Source: Bacillota bacterium
GTDB lineage: Bacteria > Bacillota > Clostridia > Acetivibrionales > DSM-2933
Direction of reading: 5' to 3'
Length of the DNA: 5,833 nt
NCBI GenBank assembly: GCA_030705945.1
Contig: JAUZPS010000323.1
Location: 1-5,833 of the forward strand
Shown: positions 1 through 5,762 of the stretch, in pieces
Layout of the letters: each line of letters begins with the position of its first letter
Position numbering within the stretch: the first letter of the stretch is position 1
Notes under the pieces: model-generated
What the model was told of the DNA's origin: nothing
The model's database searches: none
The model's input: only the letters and a program-made list of their open reading frames with translations
Position numbers and translations under genes: made by a program

Positions 1-1
1 A

Positions 2-802
2 AACGGTAACAAAGTTCTTAATAATTTAAATATCCATATAAAAGGCGGAGAATTTGTTGCTGTCATAGGTCAGAACGGAGCTGGAAAGACCACTTTGTTA
101 AAGCATTTAAATGGACTTCACAAACCTACTCAAGGCGCTATTTCCATTTGCGGACTCGACACAGCTAAAACTAAGACCAGCCTTCTTGCTAAAAAAATCG
201 GTTTTCTGTTCCAGAATCCGGATCATCAGATTTTCTGCTCCTCAGTATATGATGAAATCGCCTTTGGATTAAAAAACCTCGGCGTAGCGCTAAGCGAGAT
301 CGAAGCGTCTGTTCAAAAGGCGGCAGAAAAGGTTGGGATAGCCCAATATCTAAAAAAAGACCCCTTCTCTCTAAGCAAGGGTCAAAGACAAAGAGTCGCG
401 CTTGCTTCAGTTCTTGCAATGGAAACAGAAGTACTTGTGCTAGATGAGCCTACAACTGGACAGGATTACACTGAAAGCCTTGAAATAATGGAAATAGTCA
501 AAGAATTAAACTCAAAAGGAAAAACTGTTATAATGGTAACTCATGATATGGAACTTGTGGCTCAATACGCCAAGAGAGTAATCATTCTCCAGAAAGGGTC
601 AGTTCTAGAGGATGGGCCTACAGAAAATGTTCTAGGTAAGGAAGAAAGCCTTGCGCTTTCAAACCTTCAGCCTCCACAAGCTTATTTGCTTGCTAAAAGG
701 TTCCTAAGGCATGGATTCTTTAAAAACGCGTCTACAGTAGAAGACATGTTCGAAGAAATTATTACTTATTTAAGAGGTGAAGAAAATGCCTGCAATGATT
801 GA
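2..802 (+). CDS. ECF transporter ATP-binding protein (EcfA/CbiO-type), 5' end missing
   Basis: This is the ATPase of an energy-coupling-factor importer. It hydrolyses ATP on the cytoplasmic face to drive uptake of a vitamin or metal through EcfT and an S component. The reading frame is open to the left edge and the first complete codon is at base 2, so 266 residues are visible. Seen in order are Walker A GQNGAGKTT (residues 23-31), Q-loop FLFQNPDHQ (Q71), ABC signature LSKGQ (124-128), Walker B VLVLDE (144-149) followed by PTTGQD at the D-loop, and the H-loop histidine in VTHD (H181). All catalytic motifs are intact. The NPDHQIF and AFGLKNLG stretches are typical of the EcfA/CbiO family. An in-frame TTG at 95 lies inside the domain after Walker A and is not the start. 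The protein may be a single-domain EcfA or the second half of a tandem YkoD-like ATPase; the TTGQD motif and the LQPPQ tail are compatible with the latter, but the missing 5' end decides. The substrate is unknown. Confidence 0.93.
   Translation, partial: NGNKVLNNLNIHIKGGEFVAVIGQNGAGKTTLLKHLNGLHKPTQGAISICGLDTAKTKTSLLAKKIGFLFQNPDHQIFCSSVYDEIAFGLKNLGVALSEIEASVQKAAEKVGIAQYLKKDPFSLSKGQRQRVALASVLAMETEVLVLDEPTTGQDYTESLEIMEIVKELNSKGKTVIMVTHDMELVAQYAKRVIILQKGSVLEDGPTENVLGKEESLALSNLQPPQAYLLAKRFLRHGFFKNASTVEDMFEEIITYLRGEENACND
773..780 (+). promoter_or_regulatory. Ribosome binding site of ecfT, inside the ATPase gene
   Basis: AGAGGTGA lies five bases before the ATG at 786, an ideal Shine-Dalgarno spacing. 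It decides the start: the upstream in-frame GTG at 777 sits within this element and so cannot use it. Because the site lies inside the 3' end of the ATPase gene and the two genes overlap, translation of the two subunits is probably coupled. Confidence 0.8.
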
Positions 803-1553
803 ATATATTCAGAAAGACTCCTTTTTTCACAGACTGAACCCCATAACTAAAATCTTGTGGACATTTGCGGTTCTCATAATTAGTTTTCTTTTCAGCAGTC
901 CATTGCCAATATTCGCAATACTTTTATCAAACATTTTAATAGCTTTAGTGAGCGGTATCGTAAAGCAGGTGCTTCCTGTTATGAAAGCTTTATTTATATT
1001 TTCACTGTTATTGATCCTTTTTCAGATATTTTTTGTAAACGATGGAAAAACCTTGTTCTATGCAATACCATTTTTTAAAATAGGCAAAATTACGGACATT
1101 GGTCTTAACATGAGCCTTGTCATGTCCTTCAGGATGGTAGCCACAGTATCTACAATCCCCATTCTTATGATGACTACGCCCATGACAGATCTGGTTGTAG
1201 TCCTTGTTGAGAAGCTAAAAATACCATTTAAATACGCTTTTATGTTTATTACCGCGCTAAGGTTCATTCCCACCCTGATGGGAGAAGTTGAACAAATAAT
1301 GCAGGCCCAGATGTCAAGAGGTTACAATTCAGATACCAAAAATCCGTTTAAGAAGATTGTCATAGTTATTCCCTTAGCAATTCCACTTCTTGTATCGTCT
1401 ATTAAGAAAACTGAGAAGATGGCAATATCAATGGAAGCAAGAGGCTTTGCGTCAGGCCCGAGATCCTATTACAGGAAAATCACGATGAAAAAAGCAGACT
1501 ATGCGGCATTGATTGCTCTTCTTGTTGTAATATCGTTATCAGTTGTATTATAA
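786..1553 (+). CDS. ecfT: ECF transporter transmembrane component EcfT (CbiQ family)
   Basis: This is the integral membrane subunit that links the ATPases to the substrate-binding S component of an ECF importer. Starting at ATG 786 it has 255 residues, normal for the family. The N-terminus carries the family-typical FFHRLNPITKIL (13-24). Hydrophobic helices lie at about 25-58, 65-84, 108-130 and 238-255. The long cytoplasmic coupling-helix region contains both signature motifs, as SRG (177-179, Ala replaced by Ser) in AQMSRGY and ARG (218-220) in SMEARGF. In the family these arginines contact the ATPases. The gene overlaps the ATPase gene by 17 bases, which points to one operon and coupled translation. 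No truA follows, unlike the usual shared (group II) ECF locus near ribosomal protein genes, so a dedicated transporter with its S component upstream is more likely. That last point is inference. Confidence 0.93.
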   Translation: MPAMIEYIQKDSFFHRLNPITKILWTFAVLIISFLFSSPLPIFAILLSNILIALVSGIVKQVLPVMKALFIFSLLLILFQIFFVNDGKTLFYAIPFFKIGKITDIGLNMSLVMSFRMVATVSTIPILMMTTPMTDLVVVLVEKLKIPFKYAFMFITALRFIPTLMGEVEQIMQAQMSRGYNSDTKNPFKKIVIVIPLAIPLLVSSIKKTEKMAISMEARGFASGPRSYYRKITMKKADYAALIALLVVISLSVVL

Positions 1554-1604
1554 GCGCGGCTCAAAGTGAATTAATTATAATGGATTTTAGGAATTATTGT
1601 TACC

Positions 1605-1657
1605 AGCAATTGAATGGACCAAATTTAAACTTGGTTTATTTAATTGCTATTTTATTG
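1605..1657 (+). terminator. Probable intrinsic terminator of the ECF operon
   Basis: Bases 1605-1622 pair with 1631-1648 over 18 consecutive positions around an 8-base loop (1623-1630), followed by ATTTTATTG. Fifteen pairs are Watson-Crick and three are G-T (1612/1641, 1616/1637, 1617/1636). These work as G-U pairs only in RNA made from the + strand. The site lies 52 bases after the ecfT stop, where a terminator is expected. The stem is AU-rich and the U tract is interrupted, so it may be leaky. Confidence 0.65.
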
Positions 1658-1690
1658 AACAATGTTGTATTTATTAAATCCTCCCTATAT

Positions 1691-1717
1691 AATACAAGCT
1701 ACTTGGCAACTTGTATT
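1691..1717. repeat. 8-bp perfect inverted repeat, possible operator or weak hairpin
   Basis: AATACAAG (1691-1698) and CTTGTATT (1710-1717) are exact reverse complements separated by 11 bases. A smaller alternative hairpin, CAAG-CTA-CTTG (1695-1705), shares the left arm. No T-run follows, so it is a poor terminator. It lies just upstream of a TTGACT box at 1725-1730 and could be a protein-binding dyad. Function is unknown. Confidence 0.45.
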
Positions 1718-1733
1718 GAATTATTTGACTATT

Positions 1734-1750
1734 TGTAATAAAATATTACA
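1734..1750. promoter_or_regulatory. 17-bp dyad matching the GlnR/TnrA box consensus
   Basis: TGTAATAAAATATTACA is a perfect 7-bp inverted repeat with a 3-base centre. It fits every fixed position of the Bacillus-type GlnR/TnrA consensus TGTNANAWWWTNTNACA. It begins four bases after a TTGACT hexamer (1725-1730), a position where a repressor could block a promoter. No good -10 hexamer at normal spacing accompanies that hexamer, the site is about 170 bases upstream of the gene, and AT-rich DNA yields chance dyads. Nitrogen control is therefore only a hypothesis. Confidence 0.35.
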
Positions 1751-1863
1751 TTATATATTAACTTTTATCATTTTTTTATTAAATATAAACCAATTTCATA
1801 AGTATCTTTCATATTAAAAATCACCGAAAATATTTAATTTTTCTTTATATTTATTAGATAAAA

Positions 1864-1892
1864 TTGTTAAGAGTAATATCGATTAATTTAAT
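1864..1892 (+). promoter_or_regulatory. Candidate sigma-A promoter of the large secreted-protein gene
   Basis: TTGTTA (1864-1869, four of six matches to the -35 consensus) and TTTAAT (1887-1892, five of six to the -10) are separated by exactly 17 bases. Initiation near 1899 would give a leader of about 20 bases that keeps the ribosome binding site intact. A perfect TATAAT at 1898-1903 has no -35 partner and would start transcription within the Shine-Dalgarno, so it is less likely. Confidence 0.45.
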
Positions 1893-1906
1893 TGTTTTAT
1901 AATTAA

Positions 1907-1913
1907 TAGGGGG
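1907..1913 (+). promoter_or_regulatory. Ribosome binding site of the large secreted-protein gene
   Basis: TAGGGGG ends seven bases before the ATG at 1921. This spacing supports ATG 1921 over the in-frame TTG at 1915, which is only one base beyond the G-run. Confidence 0.75.
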
Positions 1914-1920
1914 CTTGATA

Positions 1921-1995
1921 ATGAAAAAACTTCATACTTTTTCAATTATTTTTACAATTGTTTTAATGCAGGCATTCTGCATAGTTGCGCATGCT
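1921..1995 (+). other. Signal peptide (Sec, signal peptidase I)
   Basis: The N-terminus MKK is followed by a hydrophobic core (roughly residues 7-22) and AHA at 23-25 before Glu26, matching the A-x-A cleavage rule. Cys20 is preceded by Q-A-F, which is not a lipobox, so a lipoprotein is unlikely. Confidence 0.85.
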
Positions 1996-4900
1996 GAATC
2001 AAGCGCAATGCCGTTGTCTAATGGCATTAAAGCAGTATATGCAGGAGGCGGGTTTAATATTATATTAAAAGATGATGGTACGATAGATACCTGGGGTAAC
2101 GGAATAATAGGCTCACCCCCTGAATTAACGAATGTCAAAGAAGCTGCTTGCGGGGGAGATTTCGCTGTCGCATTACAATCAGATGGTACAGCTATCTCAT
2201 GGGGTGGAAGATTCTCATCAACCCCTCGTAAAAATATAAGAAAGGTTTCTGCCGGCTATATTCACTCAGTAGCTTTAATGGAAGACGGTACAATTACGGC
2301 ATGGGGCGATAATTATGATTCCGAATGTGATACGCCCTCTAAATATAAAACACCATCCTCCATAATTACACAAACTCCTACCTCCACCCAAACCCCTATT
2401 CAAACTCCTATGCCCACTCAAACCTCTATCCAGACTCCTTGCCAAACAACTGAAGTCACTAACACTCCTAGCATAGTTGATGACTATGGCGATAGTATCG
2501 AAACTGCTCACGATATATCCTTTGGAAATGAAATCAATGGTAATTTTGTTTCTGATAATGATATTGATTACTTTAAAATTACACCATTTAGTTCAGGCCA
2601 ATATGATATTTATATCGATGAATCCATACCATGTAATGTATGTGACGAAAAAGGGACTATTTTAGAACCATTGTCTCATTTCAGTAACTCTCAATCATTT
2701 GATTTACAAAGCAGCAATACATATTACATAAAAATTTCAAAAGGATACAATTCATCAAATACATATCATTTTGCAATTGATCTGAGTTCTGATGATGATT
2801 TCAGCGATTCTATCAAGGGCTCAAAAGAACTTCCTGTGAACATTGCAGTATCAGGTAGAATATTTAACTGGTCTGATGAGGATGTATTTAAAATAGTACA
2901 AAGTGAAGATTTTTATGCGGATTTTTATTTTGACGTCGCAGACAACATCATATATGACTTTATGGACGAGAATGGAAACATTCTTGTTTCTGATAAATTT
3001 TATTCTGGTAAAAGTTCTGATTTCCTGTATAAGCTTAAGGGTGGTAAAACATATTTTTTAAAACTGAAAACAGATATTGATCAAAGCTTTATTAAATACA
3101 AAGTAAGTTATAAAAAATTTGCTATAGACTTCAATGAAATAACTAATAATGCTAAAAGTTTGGATTTTGGAAATATAATATCCGGCAAAATAATCGGAGA
3201 AGACTACTTTCAAATTCTAAAATTTATTCCTAAACAGTCTGGCGCGTATAATTTTTTGTCAGATAATAATTATAATTATGGCGCTTCAGATTCTCATAAA
3301 TATATTTATTATATTATAGACAGCTCAGGAGAAGTATTAGATGGCAAATACAATGATTACTCATTAACTGCCGATCAATCCTATTACCTGATCCTTGAAT
3401 CCCCATTTCACATAGATGTTTCTTATTTAATAAACATTAGTATGCTTTCTGATGACTATGGAAATATTATTTCAAACAGCGAAAATTTGGAAAGCTATTC
3501 TAGCATAACTGGCGCTATTACATATGCTGGTGATATTGATACATTTAGAATTAATCAAGATATAAAAAATGATATGGCTGTAACAATCAGTTGCAAAGGT
3601 TATGCAACTATAAAGATTTTAAATAATAGTGGTGATATTATTTCAGTACAGGATATTGATGACTGTGAAACTATTGAATTTACAAAAGAACAGTTGACGG
3701 GAAAATCATACTATATCTGTTTGTCACGTAAATATCCTAAAGTTCCGGATGATATAACATATAAAATCATGACTGCTTATATAGACAGGAATTCAACAGA
3801 CAACTTTCAATCTGCGAAGGAAATTAAAGTTGGTCAAACAATAGTTGAAAATTTTTCGTCGGCATATGATATTGATTACTATAAGTTTATTCCTAAGAAG
3901 ACTGGTATATATTATTTTGCTGACAAATCTGGCTCCTATCTTACAATAGATATATTAGATAGGTCAGGAAATATTTTAAATAATGAAGAAGGATATTATT
4001 CTCTTACAGCAGACCAAGTTTATTATATAAAAACCAGCCAGACAGTTTCTAATCTCCTAAACTACTCTTTCAGCATAAACTGCCAGATAGAAGATGATTA
4101 TGGAAATGATTCAGATACAGCGCATGAACTTGTTTTGAATTCAACAGTGGACGGAGTTATAGATTACGTTGGAGATACTGACTGGTTTATCATGAAAGCA
4201 GAAAAAGCAGGTACATATTGTATTGAACAAAATAGTATTGATAATGAGTATCCTCTTAATTCTATTGAAGTATATAATTCACATGGCGACATTATTCCCA
4301 CAACCCGCTGCTCATTAGATGACATAAACTATAAATACTATTTTAACTTAACAGAAAATCAGACCTGTTATATTAAGATACTGGTATATGGGTATGTATT
4401 TGACAAGTATAATTATACTTTTAAATTGGAAGGCCCGATACCTGATGATTGCGGCAACTCCTTAAGCTCATCGACTACTATTGTTTTAGACAAAACAGTC
4501 ACCGGATCCATAGAATATCTTTCGGATAAGGATGTATACAGCTTCAGGACAGATGAAAAGGGCTCGTATGATATTTTGATGGATGATAATTCAAATCTAT
4601 ATGTTAAATTATATGATAATCAAGGAAATTTAATTTATGACGATAAATATCAACCTAATAAGATCACATATAATAACTTGTCCTCTAATACAATTTATTA
4701 CTTGCAGATAAGCGGGCGCTCAGGCTTAACAAATTATAAGTTTAAGATTAGTTCTCCTATTCCGGAAGATGATAATACTACAACTGATTCGGAAGTTATT
4801 ACATTAAACGCTGAACTTAAAAAGCGAATTGATTTTGTTGGAGATAAAGATAATTTCATTTTCACTCCAAACGCATCCGGATATTATCTAATAATGATTA

Positions 4901-5577
4901 ATTCCGAATTAAGTATTTCTACACATGTGACAACGTATGGTATGTTTCCTGATGAAGTATATAAATCAACTGAACCAAATATTTTATTGTATTTAAAAGA
5001 AGGAATAAGCTACAATATTCAATGCGAGGGCGCAAACAATTCTGAAAATGGAGTATATAGCATACTGGTAAATGATACTCCTAGAATGAAACCTGCATAT
5101 ACAATAAAAGGCAGAGTTGCAATAGATTTTTCAGAAGATAAAGCAGACTTTTTTTCTGTAAAACGGATGTTCAAAGTTGAAATAGAAGGAAGCGATATTT
5201 ATACGTATACGAAAGAGGATGGAAGCTTCGAAATAGCTGATATACCTGAAAACCTTACAGGATATACAATAAAGATTTCAAAAAGTAATTTTCTCACGAG
5301 AAAAATTAAGAATGTTGTTTTACAATCTGATTATACAATAAATGATCCTATAGACATGTGGGCTGGTGATTTAGTAATAAACGGAGAGAATGATGGCTCA
5401 ATAAATATAAAAGATATTATTGAGATTGCCAAGAGCTTCAACTCAAAATCAGGAGATTCTGTTTACCATGAGTGGCTTGATTTGAATAATGATAACGCTA
5501 TTAATATGATGGATATAATGATAATTGCTAAACATTTCAACTGTACAACTGAAAGCTACACAAATGGTGTGAATTGA
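1921..5577 (+). CDS. Secreted multidomain protein: RCC1 repeats, TP-rich linker, eight PPC-like repeats, C-terminal dockerin-like module
   Basis: This 1218-residue exported protein has no recognisable enzyme domain. Residues 1-25 form a signal peptide (KK, a hydrophobic core, cleavage after AHA). Residues 36-130 hold three RCC1-type repeats, each ending in DGT-x4-WG. Residues 144-184 are a Thr/Pro/Gln linker. Residues 187-1051 contain eight repeats of about 100-113 residues that resemble bacterial pre-peptidase C-terminal (PPC) domains; most start DDYG/DD and carry a D-x-D-x-[FY] motif (for example GDTDWF, SDKDVY, GDKDNF) and a late YYI/YYL strand. Residues 1060-1146 resemble a carboxypeptidase-regulatory-like domain (GRV, DGSFEIADIP), and 1149-1207 a type I dockerin-like pair of calcium loops. 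ATG 1921 is chosen from the ribosome binding site. Inferred role: a cell-surface or complex-associated binding protein, perhaps attached through the dockerin-like end. No LPxTG, SLH or lipobox anchor is seen. It appears to be a single-gene transcription unit. The ORF and domain order are secure; the function is not. Confidence 0.92.
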   Translation: MKKLHTFSIIFTIVLMQAFCIVAHAESSAMPLSNGIKAVYAGGGFNIILKDDGTIDTWGNGIIGSPPELTNVKEAACGGDFAVALQSDGTAISWGGRFSSTPRKNIRKVSAGYIHSVALMEDGTITAWGDNYDSECDTPSKYKTPSSIITQTPTSTQTPIQTPMPTQTSIQTPCQTTEVTNTPSIVDDYGDSIETAHDISFGNEINGNFVSDNDIDYFKITPFSSGQYDIYIDESIPCNVCDEKGTILEPLSHFSNSQSFDLQSSNTYYIKISKGYNSSNTYHFAIDLSSDDDFSDSIKGSKELPVNIAVSGRIFNWSDEDVFKIVQSEDFYADFYFDVADNIIYDFMDENGNILVSDKFYSGKSSDFLYKLKGGKTYFLKLKTDIDQSFIKYKVSYKKFAIDFNEITNNAKSLDFGNIISGKIIGEDYFQILKFIPKQSGAYNFLSDNNYNYGASDSHKYIYYIIDSSGEVLDGKYNDYSLTADQSYYLILESPFHIDVSYLINISMLSDDYGNIISNSENLESYSSITGAITYAGDIDTFRINQDIKNDMAVTISCKGYATIKILNNSGDIISVQDIDDCETIEFTKEQLTGKSYYICLSRKYPKVPDDITYKIMTAYIDRNSTDNFQSAKEIKVGQTIVENFSSAYDIDYYKFIPKKTGIYYFADKSGSYLTIDILDRSGNILNNEEGYYSLTADQVYYIKTSQTVSNLLNYSFSINCQIEDDYGNDSDTAHELVLNSTVDGVIDYVGDTDWFIMKAEKAGTYCIEQNSIDNEYPLNSIEVYNSHGDIIPTTRCSLDDINYKYYFNLTENQTCYIKILVYGYVFDKYNYTFKLEGPIPDDCGNSLSSSTTIVLDKTVTGSIEYLSDKDVYSFRTDEKGSYDILMDDNSNLYVKLYDNQGNLIYDDKYQPNKITYNNLSSNTIYYLQISGRSGLTNYKFKISSPIPEDDNTTTDSEVITLNAELKKRIDFVGDKDNFIFTPNASGYYLIMINSELSISTHVTTYGMFPDEVYKSTEPNILLYLKEGISYNIQCEGANNSENGVYSILVNDTPRMKPAYTIKGRVAIDFSEDKADFFSVKRMFKVEIEGSDIYTYTKEDGSFEIADIPENLTGYTIKISKSNFLTRKIKNVVLQSDYTINDPIDMWAGDLVINGENDGSINIKDIIEIAKSFNSKSGDSVYHEWLDLNNDNAINMMDIMIIAKHFNCTTESYTNGVN
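2026..2310 (+). repeat. Three RCC1-type repeats (partial beta-propeller)
   Basis: Three aligned units occupy residues 36-60, 72-96 and 106-130, with shared features V-x-A-G/CGG-x-F/H, ALxxDGT and WG. RCC1-family propellers usually need about seven such blades, so only part of a propeller is encoded. The units are diverged at the DNA level, so this is not a recent duplication. Confidence 0.75.
2371..2460 (+). repeat. 30-bp tandem repeat encoding the QTP-rich linker
   Basis: Units 2371-2400 and 2401-2430 match at 24 of 30 bases, and both start with CAAACTCCTA. A third, degenerate copy starts at 2431 with CAGACTCCTT. They encode ten-residue units beginning QTPTSTQTPI, QTPMPTQTSI and QTPC. The coding strand here is rich in C and poor in G, unlike the rest of the gene. 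Such Pro/Thr linkers join modules in clostridial extracellular proteins and are often glycosylated. Confidence 0.65.
2479..5073 (+). repeat. Array of eight PPC-like protein repeats
   Basis: By residue the units are about 187-288, 291-399, 402-509, 511-620, 622-720, 725-837, 842-945 and 950-1051. Landmarks of each unit are an acidic start (DDYGDS, DDFSDS, DDYGNI, DDYGND, DDCGNS), a short strand ending in G-x-I/V, then an acidic D-x-D-x-aromatic core (DNDIDYF, SDEDVF, GDIDTF, YDIDYY, GDTDWF, SDKDVY, GDKDNF), a mid-domain D-x-x-G-x-I-L turn, and a terminal strand with YYI or YYL. Unit 3 is the most diverged at the acidic core (GEDYFQI). Units 3 and 5 share SLTADQxYY. The fold assignment is from motif resemblance to PPC domains. 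Confidence 0.7.
5098..5358 (+). other. Carboxypeptidase-regulatory-like (CarboxypepD_reg) domain
   Basis: Residues 1060-1146 run from YTIKGRVAIDF through FKVEIEGSDIYTYTKEDGSFEIADIPENLTGYTI-type strands to DMW. The pattern G-x-V, then V-x-I-E-G, then a D-G-x-F-x-I-x-D-I-P turn, is characteristic of this small beta-sandwich. In clostridial secreted proteins a similar module commonly precedes an MWAGD-type dockerin-like end, as here. Confidence 0.6.
5365..5541 (+). other. C-terminal dockerin-like module with two calcium-type loops
   Basis: Loop 2, DLNNDNAINMMD (residues 1187-1198), has all canonical ligand positions: D1, N3, D5, N9, D12. Loop 1, NGENDGSINIKD (1154-1165), has Asn at position 1 and Glu at position 3, and sits after a few extra residues (LVI-N) relative to the common GDxNxDG form. 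Helices IIEIAKSFN and IMIIAKHFN follow the loops, as in dockerin type I. The residues at the two recognition positions, Ile-Lys and Met-Met, differ from the Ser/Thr pairs of the C. thermocellum type, so ordinary cohesin binding is uncertain. Confidence 0.7.
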
Positions 5578-5644
5578 AGTTAGGAAGTCATCATTTATAT
5601 AAGATTATTGATTCGTTTAAAATTTATTTATATTAAAAGTCATC

Positions 5645-5687
5645 AGGGAGCTTCTATAGTAAAATAGAAGCTCCCTTAATATTATTT
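5645..5687 (+). terminator. Strong intrinsic terminator of the large secreted-protein gene
   Basis: GGGAGCTTCTAT (5646-5657) pairs perfectly with ATAGAAGCTCCC (5664-5675) around the six-base loop AGTAAA, and an A-T pair extends it to 13 pairs. TTAATATTATTT follows. It lies about 70 bases after the stop codon. The tail is U-rich but interrupted. Confidence 0.9.
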
Positions 5688-5693
5688 AATTGC

Positions 5694-5747
5694 TATATAT
5701 TTTGCAATAAACATTTTACATCTATTTTTTATATTGCAAAATATATA
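5694..5747. repeat. Perfect 16-bp inverted repeat with 22-base spacer
   Basis: TATATATTTTGCAATA (5694-5709) and TATTGCAAAATATATA (5732-5747) are exact reverse complements. Pairing stops abruptly on both sides. There is no following T-run, so it is not an obvious terminator. It could be an operator pair for a gene to the right, an RNA hairpin, or the remnant of a small transposable repeat. Confidence 0.75.
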
Positions 5748-5762
5748 CCTTGTTTCATAAGT

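Larger units (their letters stand above)
1554..1920. other. AT-rich intergenic region between ecfT and the large secreted-protein gene
   Basis: No credible coding sequence is seen on either strand. From left to right it holds the hairpin terminator at 1605-1657, an 8-bp inverted repeat at 1691-1717, a 17-bp dyad at 1734-1750, then about 110 bases of very AT-rich sequence with nothing recognisable, and finally the promoter and ribosome binding site of the downstream gene. No riboswitch class was recognised. Confidence 0.8.

Noticed and set aside
95..97. TTG start codon for the ATPase
   Set aside because: It lies after the Walker A motif, and the frame is open and conserved back to base 2, so the gene simply begins outside the window.
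189..419. Reverse-strand ORF opposite the ATPase gene
   Set aside because: It lies fully antisense to a conserved ATPase, has no ribosome binding site and no recognisable motif.
777..779. GTG start codon for ecfT
   Set aside because: The GTG sits within the Shine-Dalgarno AGAGGTGA; ATG 786 has ideal spacing from it.
1058..1273. Reverse-strand ORF opposite ecfT
   Set aside because: It is antisense to a conserved membrane protein gene, and its composition simply mirrors that gene.
1898..1903. Perfect TATAAT as the main -10 element
   Set aside because: No -35 lies at suitable spacing, and transcription would start inside the Shine-Dalgarno of the gene it should serve.
1915..1917. TTG start codon for the large protein
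   Set aside because: It is only one base after the GGGGG ribosome binding site; ATG 1921 is correctly spaced and begins a typical MKK signal peptide.
1554..1920. Riboswitch or small RNA gene
   Set aside because: No conserved core of a known class was recognised; only simple hairpins and dyads are visible.
1966..1980. Lipoprotein lipobox at Cys20
   Set aside because: The residues before the cysteine are Q-A-F; position -1 should be small, and an AHA signal peptidase I site follows.
2275..2665. Short ORFs on both strands over the linker and first PPC-like repeat
   Set aside because: They are frame shadows of the large gene; the low-complexity linker produces Arg/Gly-rich antisense translation with no initiation signals.
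2479..5073. CRISPR or recent DNA-level tandem duplication
   Set aside because: The periodicity is in the protein, at about 100-113 residues with strongly diverged DNA, so the repeats are old domain duplications.
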